Source of the DNA: Paludibacter sp.
GTDB lineage: Bacteria; Bacteroidota; Bacteroidia; Bacteroidales; Paludibacteraceae
Assembly: GCA_031292575.1 (NCBI GenBank)
Contig: JARLGX010000009.1
Coordinates: forward strand, 1 to 64,000
Direction of reading: 5' to 3'
Length of the DNA stretch: 64,000 nt
Shown here: piece after piece, positions 58,743 through 64,000 of the stretch
Position numbering within the stretch: position 1 is the first letter of the stretch
Layout: the number at the start of each line of letters is the position of its first letter
The notes under the pieces: model-generated
What the model was told of the DNA's origin: nothing
The model's database searches: none
Seen by the model: only the letters and a program-made list of their open reading frames with translations
Made by a program: the position numbers and the translations under genes

Positions 58743-59279
58743 CTATATTATATCAATTACAGGTTTTTCTTTCGAAAATTTATCTTTTTTCAATTTTAAT
58801 TTTATACCGAATTTCTTTAAAACTTTCTTTAGTCTTTTTTTATGTTTAACTTCAAATAATGATTCATAAAGAGAGTTTTGCAGTACATCGGCATCTTTTA
58901 TTAGTTCACTGTATTTGTCGTGTTTCGTTTTCTTGTCGCTATGATTGTATATTGCATTTCTAACAATTTCTATTTCTTCACCTGTAAAAAGCTCCAAATC
59001 ACGTAATAAGTTTTCAGCTTCAATAGCCCCTAAAGATGCATGTTCCTTCACATATTCAAATTTATAAGTGTAAATATCATGCAACAAACCAATAATTGAG
59101 CACAATTCAACATCCAAGCCTCTTTTGATGGCCAAAAAGCTACATGCCTGAGCTACACCATACAAATGAATATAGCCTTCAGGACGTTGGGTTACACTTT
59201 CTTGATTCAATAGAATTATATCTAATTCGTTTCTAACAATTTCTAATCTATTCATAAATTCTATATTTCCCATAAACAA
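58743..59279 (-). CDS. HD-domain phosphohydrolase next to CHAD and PPK2
   Basis: The 178-residue product shows a compact HD fold: His38 (GYIHLYGVAQ), His67-Asp68 (GLLHDIYTYK), His80 (EHASLGAIEAE), His113 (NHSDKKTKHDKY) and Asp131 (IKDADVLQ). The last 30 residues are very Lys-rich, which suits a polyanion ligand. Such HD proteins hydrolyse nucleotide or phosphate esters; the substrate is unknown. It is the first gene of the PPK2 cluster, and none of the genes has a signal peptide. Confidence 0.85.
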   Translation of the reverse strand: MFMGNIEFMNRLEIVRNELDIILLNQESVTQRPEGYIHLYGVAQACSFLAIKRGLDVELCSIIGLLHDIYTYKFEYVKEHASLGAIEAENLLRDLELFTGEEIEIVRNAIYNHSDKKTKHDKYSELIKDADVLQNSLYESLFEVKHKKRLKKVLKKFGIKLKLKKDKFSKEKPVIDII

Positions 59280-59379
59280 TTAATAGAACAGTTCTACATG
59301 CAAAAGGTTCTGTTTTATAACAACTTATATAATTATTAAACTTCATCATTAATTTGACAATTTAATTCAAATTATTAAA

Positions 59380-59411
59380 AATAAAAAAACTGTCTTCAAA
59401 AAAAGACAGTT
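59380..59411 (-). terminator. Minus-strand hairpin terminator without an obvious gene
   Basis: AACTGTCTT (59388-59396) pairs with AAGACAGTT (59403-59411). Read on the minus strand it is followed by a run of T residues, as in a rho-independent terminator. Genes to its right are on the plus strand, so the transcript it would end is unknown. Confidence 0.65.
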
Positions 59412-59755
59412 CACACAATCAAAATTTAGGTTACGCAAACGAAAGAAGTAATTTTTATGTGCTTGCATAAATACCGGAATACCCATATTCAAATCTTACA
59501 AGTTCATGCAGAAAAAATCAACAGAATGAATCCAATATTATGCTTCTCAGTTCTTGTTATTAATGTATGTAAAATAACAACTATTCAGCTACAAAAACAC
59601 GACAGTGCCATTAAATTACAATTAAAGTTTAAACTGAAGTCGAAAATACTAGCTATATGAAGCTCTATAAATATATCTGACCCGACATAAAAAAAACATT
59701 TTCAACTATAATACTCTTGTAACTCAAATTACATGATTTCGCAATATTCAATGAC

Positions 59756-59763
59756 TAACTTTG
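59756..59763 (+). promoter_or_regulatory. -7 element of the response-regulator operon
   Basis: TAACTTTG places transcription start near 59770. This excludes the earlier in-frame ATGs at 59733 and 59751 and supports the ATG at 59787. Confidence 0.55.
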
Positions 59764-59786
59764 AAAAATATTTTATTTCGATAGTT

Positions 59787-60467
59787 ATGTATCAGTATCA
59801 TATTCTGATTGTAGATGGTGAAAAGGATTCGTGTGACAGAATACGAGGGACCTTAATGACTGAAGGCTATTCGGTTGATGTAGATTATTCGGCCAAAGAA
59901 GCTTTGAAAAGAAATATTGATAATTATAATTTAATATTAGTTGACATAATGATGGGTGAAATCTCGGGTTTCAAAATGGCTCACATAATTCGTAGCAACC
60001 CTAAAACTGCGACAATTCCCATTGTTTTTGTTTCGGCAAAAAACACTGAAAACGATCGGCTTACGGCCTTTAGCGTGGGAGCCGACGACTATATTACCAA
60101 ACCATTTTCGCCCAGGGAAATGGTGGCTCGAATAAAAGTAATAATCAGTAGGTTTGAAGCTAAAAAAATAAACACAGGTCAGTTTCTCTCCTTCGACAGG
60201 CTCACTATAAACTTAGGAAACAAACAGGTACTGCTGGAAGGAAAGGAAATTCCATTTACTAAAAAAGAATATGAAATACTGAAGCTTTTTTTAGAAAGCA
60301 AGAACCGCTTATTCACCCGCGAGGAATTGCTCAAACGTATTTGGTCGGAAGATGCCTTTGTTTTGAATCGCACAATCGATGTAAATATTACCCGAATACG
60401 GAAAAAGATAGGACAATACGGAAAACATATTGTCACAAGGCTTGGACAAGGATATTGCTTTGAATAA
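59787..60467 (+). CDS. OmpR-family response regulator with altered acidic pocket (no kinase nearby)
   Basis: The 227-residue product has a receiver domain and a winged-helix DNA-binding domain (about 130-227). The acceptor is Asp53 in LILVDIMMGE, with SAK and TKPF at the switch and Lys positions. The acidic pair normally read as E-D or D-D is Asp10-Gly11, so one Mg2+ ligand is missing. No histidine kinase gene is next to it. The ATG at 59787 (MYQYHILIVDGEK) is chosen because the -7 box would lie inside a longer reading. Confidence 0.88.
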   Translation: MYQYHILIVDGEKDSCDRIRGTLMTEGYSVDVDYSAKEALKRNIDNYNLILVDIMMGEISGFKMAHIIRSNPKTATIPIVFVSAKNTENDRLTAFSVGADDYITKPFSPREMVARIKVIISRFEAKKINTGQFLSFDRLTINLGNKQVLLEGKEIPFTKKEYEILKLFLESKNRLFTREELLKRIWSEDAFVLNRTIDVNITRIRKKIGQYGKHIVTRLGQGYCFE

Positions 60468-60502
60468 TATAAACATTGACTACGTACATTGACTCTTTCA
60501 CA

Positions 60503-62794
60503 TTGAAAAAGATACTTCTGCTTATTTCTGTTTCATTGTTTTTATGCACCGGCTTAAGTGCTCAAAAAGTTGGATTGGTTTTAAGTGGCGGCGGTGCTCC
60601 CGGCATTGCACATATAGGTGTTATCAAAGCTTTGGAAGAACACAATATCCCCGTTGATTACATTGCCGGGACTTCCATTGGCGCCATTATAGGAGGAATG
60701 TATGCCATGGGCATGTCGCCCAATGAAATGATTGAAGTAATCAAATCGGACGATTTTAAGCATTGGATGAGCGGCGAAGTACAACCCGAAGATGTTTACT
60801 TTTATCGAAGTGCCGATCCAAATCCGGGCATTATCGATATACGTGTCCAGATAAACAAACAGAAAACAGGTAATATCAAAACCCTTTTATTACCTGCCAA
60901 TATTGTGTCGCCCGTACAAATGAACTACGCTTTTGTTCCGTTATGTGCACAAGCCAATGCTGTAGCCGGTGGCAACTTCGATAAGCTTTTTGTTCCTTTC
61001 CGCTGTGTAGCTTCGGATGTTTACGATAAAAAAGCTGTAGCGTTTAAACGGGGTGTGCTGGGTGATGCCATTCGGGCTTCCATGACTTTTCCTTTCGTAT
61101 TCAAGCCTATCAGTATTGACAATCAGTTACTTTTTGATGGAGGAATTTACAATAATTTTCCAACCGATGTCATGCGTTCCGACTTCAAACCCGATTTTAT
61201 GATAGGAAGTGTGGTGGCTTATAATCCTCCAAAAGCAGATGCTGATGACCCGATGATGCAACTTCAAAATATGATTATTACCCGAACCAATTATTCAATC
61301 CCATCGCCGGAGGGATTATTGCTAAAATTCAATCTGGAGAAAATCAATATGTTCGATTTCACAAAAGTGGATGAATTAGTCAAGTTGGGGTATGACTCGG
61401 TCATGAAACATTTGGATGAAATTAAAGCCAGGGTTCACCAGAGAGTTCCATTTGCTGAACTGGAACAACGACGAAAAGAATTCCGGGCAAAGTTTCCCAA
61501 GTTAGAATTTCAACATATCAGGGTGGAAGGGGTTGATAGTTTGCAAAAACAGTATGTCAAACGGTCGTTTCAAAACAAAAACAAAGAATTTGGGTTGAAC
61601 GAATTTAAACAATCGTATTTCAGGCTTATTTCCGATGAAGCCATTTCGGAGGTTATTCCACATGCGGTTTTCGATTCTGTTAGCGGCTTGTTTAATTTGA
61701 ATTTAAATGTAAAAACAGGGGATAAATTGAAAGTAAATGTGGGGGGCAATATTTCATCTTCCATTTCCAATCAGGCTTATTTGGGGTTAACCTATCAAAA
61801 CCTGAGCAACTACGCTCAAACTGCTTACATCAACGCTCAGTTTGGCAAAATGTATAATGCTCTGGGACTTGGTACCCGCATAGAAATGCCTTCGAGCAAA
61901 AGCTGGTACCTGAAATTAGCTTTTGTGCTTCACAAATTCGATTATTTCAATGGAAATTCCTTGTTTTATTTAGATAATCAAACAGCAAATTTTAATCAAA
62001 ATGAAGCTTACGGCAAGCTAAGCATTGGCTTTCCGCTTGCCACGAAAGGCCGGTTGGAACTTGGTGTGGGGTATGGAAATTTAACCGACAATTACAATCA
62101 AAACAACACATTGCTAAACTCAGCAACTGGCAATGACCGAAGCACCTTTTCACTCGGAAGTGCATTTTGCAACATCGAAAGGTATACGCTAAACGACAGG
62201 ATGTACCCAACCAATGGGTTCAATTATTCTACTTCAATTCAATTGATTGATGGCAAACAGAGTTATAATTCAGCATCAAACTCCAATATAAACACGACAA
62301 ACAAAAAAGACATGTGGTTGCAATATCGCGCCAAATCGGATCGTTATTTTCCTCTTTCTTCGCATTTCTGTTTGGGAACGTATGCCGAGCTGGTTTATTC
62401 TACCCGAAACCTGCTGCAAACCTATACAAGCACTATTATTCAGGCTCCTGTTTTTCAACCAACGCCTTATACCCGCACTGTTTTCAATGAAGCGTTTAGT
62501 GCCAATCAGTTTGCGGCCATTGGCATAAAGCCCATCTACATGTTTACCGATCAACTTCAACTCCGAGCCGAAGCCTATTGGTTTGTACCATACAAAAGCG
62601 TTCTGCGGGCTACAAATAATACGGCTTATTATTCCAAATCATTTTCTACTTCGCAATTCATGACTGAAAGTGCATTGGTTTATAATTTCAAAGTGGCTTC
62701 GGCAGGGCTATTTGCCAACTATACCATTGCCAATCAATGGGTTTTTGGACTTAATATCGGAATTTTATTGTTCAATCCGAAGTTCTTGGAGTAA
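60503..62794 (+). CDS. Patatin-like phospholipase with POTRA and outer-membrane barrel (type Vd-like)
   Basis: The 763-residue product starts at TTG 60503 with a signal peptide, [20 protein letters not shown]. No ATG exists before the patatin motifs. The patatin domain (about 22-240) has the oxyanion GGGAPG (29-34), nucleophile Ser58 in GTSIG and Asp212 in FDGG. A POTRA-like segment (about 335-410) and a beta-barrel domain follow. The arrangement matches PlpD- and FplA-type autotransported phospholipases. It begins 35 bases after the response-regulator gene, probably in one operon. Confidence 0.88.
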   Translation: MKKILLLISVSLFLCTGLSAQKVGLVLSGGGAPGIAHIGVIKALEEHNIPVDYIAGTSIGAIIGGMYAMGMSPNEMIEVIKSDDFKHWMSGEVQPEDVYFYRSADPNPGIIDIRVQINKQKTGNIKTLLLPANIVSPVQMNYAFVPLCAQANAVAGGNFDKLFVPFRCVASDVYDKKAVAFKRGVLGDAIRASMTFPFVFKPISIDNQLLFDGGIYNNFPTDVMRSDFKPDFMIGSVVAYNPPKADADDPMMQLQNMIITRTNYSIPSPEGLLLKFNLEKINMFDFTKVDELVKLGYDSVMKHLDEIKARVHQRVPFAELEQRRKEFRAKFPKLEFQHIRVEGVDSLQKQYVKRSFQNKNKEFGLNEFKQSYFRLISDEAISEVIPHAVFDSVSGLFNLNLNVKTGDKLKVNVGGNISSSISNQAYLGLTYQNLSNYAQTAYINAQFGKMYNALGLGTRIEMPSSKSWYLKLAFVLHKFDYFNGNSLFYLDNQTANFNQNEAYGKLSIGFPLATKGRLELGVGYGNLTDNYNQNNTLLNSATGNDRSTFSLGSAFCNIERYTLNDRMYPTNGFNYSTSIQLIDGKQSYNSASNSNINTTNKKDMWLQYRAKSDRYFPLSSHFCLGTYAELVYSTRNLLQTYTSTIIQAPVFQPTPYTRTVFNEAFSANQFAAIGIKPIYMFTDQLQLRAEAYWFVPYKSVLRATNNTAYYSKSFSTSQFMTESALVYNFKVASAGLFANYTIANQWVFGLNIGILLFNPKFLE

Positions 62795-62899
62795 TTCCAA
62801 ATTTTATTTAATTTCCGTATTAGTTCAACAAGCTGTTTCAAGATGCATAAATAATGTTTTTATCCCGGATGTTACTTACCACCGGGTTTGCCCGTAACC

Positions 62900-62930
62900 A
62901 TCCTCTTATATTATTAGGAGGATTTCTTAT
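62900..62930 (+). terminator. Terminator after the patatin gene
   Basis: ATCCTC (62900-62905) pairs with GAGGAT (about 62918-62923) around an AT-rich loop, followed by TTCTTATTTATT. The stem is short, so termination may be partial. Another CCCGG..CCGGG pair lies just upstream at about 62865-62887. Confidence 0.5.
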
Positions 62931-62970
62931 TTATTACCAGATTTTATAGCCCTGAATAAATTCAATTCTA

Positions 62971-62978
62971 TAATTTTG
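62971..62978 (+). promoter_or_regulatory. -7 element of the terminal secreted-protein gene
   Basis: TAATTTTG lies 25 bases before the ATG at 63003. No TTG is found at the proper distance upstream. Confidence 0.45.
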
Positions 62979-63002
62979 TACCGCAACAAAGCCGCAACAA
63001 CT

Positions 63003-64000
63003 ATGAGAAGAATATTTATAGGGTTATCATTTTTCGTTTTGACTATTCACACGTATGGACAAACCCCGCACGATAACCTGATAAAATATTGGAAATACAG
63101 AGATAGATTGAGGACCCGATTTATGGTAGTGAGTAAGAACGTATTGGATTATGGTGTAAATATTCCGGCATCGGATATTTTCTACGACAAAGATCTTATT
63201 AGTTGGGGCGATGCAAACAACAACATGAGCCATTATCTTTCGATGCTGGCCACAGAACTATGGTTATTGAAAAATAACCATCAGGATTATTCCACCACCT
63301 TAAAAGAACTTTATTATGCCATGCTGGCTTTAGAGCGGCTGGATACTTATTCCGAGTCCAATTTAAGATGGAAAGCCGCACACGGTTCATGGCTCGAAAA
63401 TGATTCGCTGGCAAAAAGTTATGTTCAGCCCGGCGATATAAATGGATTTCTCCTTCGCGACGATGTGGGTGATGGCTTCTGGAAAAAATACGGAAGTCAT
63501 TTTGACGTAGGCCATTGTCGGGGAAATTTAAATAATGGGAGTAAATACCAGCTGGAAGAAATGAGCCAGGATGTTATCGAACACATCATGGAAGGATTGA
63601 GCCTTGTCAATACCCTGGTGGGAACGGAGTCTGTTGCAGGTATTCCCTGCAATTTGTCGGATAAGTATATAAAGCCCAGATTAATTCATCTCGGCATTAT
63701 GACCTGCGATTCCGATGCATATCAAAGTCCCCGATCAGTCAATTTTAAGCTATGGGCTCAGGATTTTGTAAAGCGATTTATCCTGTACATGCAATCCGAT
63801 GGAACCTATAAAGGGAAAATCGGAGGAATTATTCCGTTTACTACACATTGGGTATTGGTTAATCCGATTACACATAAACTTGTGCTTGAAGGAAATGGCG
63901 ATGACGGCGGAGTGGCAATGATTAGCAATGGACTCATTGAAGCCGGCAAAGCCATAACCGGTGAGAATCTGAGAATCTATCCCGGACTATTTACAGACAA
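63003..64000 (+). CDS. Secreted protein, unknown function (partial at window end)
   Basis: The frame is open from ATG 63003 to the end of the window, 332 codons so far. The product starts MRRIFIGLSFFVLTIHTYGQ, a signal peptide, and then reads as a helix-rich, Trp- and Asp-containing mature protein, for example YYAMLALERLDTYSESNLRW and GDGFWKKYGSHFDVGH. I recognise no family. Such helical-repeat secreted proteins can be glycosidases or lyases, but I do not assert it. The C-terminus, and any sorting signal, lies outside the window. Confidence 0.75.
   Translation, partial: MRRIFIGLSFFVLTIHTYGQTPHDNLIKYWKYRDRLRTRFMVVSKNVLDYGVNIPASDIFYDKDLISWGDANNNMSHYLSMLATELWLLKNNHQDYSTTLKELYYAMLALERLDTYSESNLRWKAAHGSWLENDSLAKSYVQPGDINGFLLRDDVGDGFWKKYGSHFDVGHCRGNLNNGSKYQLEEMSQDVIEHIMEGLSLVNTLVGTESVAGIPCNLSDKYIKPRLIHLGIMTCDSDAYQSPRSVNFKLWAQDFVKRFILYMQSDGTYKGKIGGIIPFTTHWVLVNPITHKLVLEGNGDDGGVAMISNGLIEAGKAITGENLRIYPGLFTD

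Larger units (their letters stand above)
59280..59786. other. Region between HD and response-regulator genes, with a minus-strand terminator
   Basis: About 500 bases without a convincing gene. A 67-codon plus-strand frame at 59457-59660 has no family features. A hairpin at 59388-59411 is the one clear signal. No promoter for the HD-CHAD-PPK2 run was recognised. Confidence 0.5.

Noticed and set aside
59457-59660. 67-codon plus-strand frame before the response regulator
   Set aside because: No recognisable motif or start signal; treated as chance.
60476-60502. Earlier TTG start for the patatin protein
   Set aside because: It puts nine polar residues before the signal peptide; the TTG at 60503 gives a normal one.

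Overview
The window comes from the chromosome of a Bacteroidetes bacterium, most likely Bacteroidales. Supporting signs are promoters of the TTG-N19..21-TAnnTTTG type, very few Shine-Dalgarno sequences, an F1-beta subunit with a roughly 30-residue insertion, and the gene order of the ATP synthase operon. A PorP/SprF protein and a type B type IX secretion cargo argue against Bacteroides itself and fit a Paludibacter- or Marinilabiliales-like organism. This placement is inference, because no 16S rRNA gene is present. The DNA is AT-rich throughout.

Layout. 1-2.8 kb is accessory DNA: the right end of an insertion sequence, one gene of unknown function, and a 1.7-kb gene-free stretch full of short inverted repeats. 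2.8-21.3 kb is one co-directional translation block: rpsL, rpsG, fusA, the S10 and spc operons, secY, map, infA, rpmJ, then the alpha operon ending with rpoA and rplQ and a hairpin terminator. 21.4-29.0 kb, on the minus strand, is a complete F-type ATP synthase operon (atpD, atpC, a small membrane protein, atpB, atpE, atpF, atpH, atpA, atpG) with its own promoter and terminator, followed upstream by lepA.

31-41.6 kb is mixed: a beta-propeller lipoprotein, tRNA-Phe, a umuD-umuC mutagenesis cassette, a plus-strand run hpt, adk, obgE, pgeF and a free-standing B3/B4 domain gene, xseB, a ClC chloride channel with CBS domains, a small membrane protein, and a lipoprotein gene broken by a frameshift in an A8 tract. 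41.7-44.7 kb is ppk1-ppx. 45-49.2 kb holds a T9SS cargo with a PorP partner, a possible small secreted protein, a DUF4251 lipoprotein and a cupin. 50-56.1 kb is a tripartite RND efflux operon (TolC, adaptor, permease).

57-59.3 kb is a compact minus-strand cluster of PPK2, CHAD and HD-domain genes, so polyphosphate metabolism appears twice: PPK1/PPX for synthesis and breakdown, and PPK2/CHAD for polyP-driven nucleotide phosphorylation and polyP binding, with an HD protein of unknown substrate. 59.8-62.8 kb is an OmpR-type response regulator without a kinase, followed by a patatin-POTRA-barrel outer-membrane phospholipase that lacks an ATG start. The window ends inside an unrecognised secreted protein.

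No CRISPR array, prophage or rRNA gene was seen. The least explained signals are the HD protein beside PPK2/CHAD, the structured leaders in front of rpsJ and rpsD, the frameshifted lipoprotein, the RND permease with two apparent extra membrane helices, and the composite inverted-repeat DNA in the first 2.8 kb.
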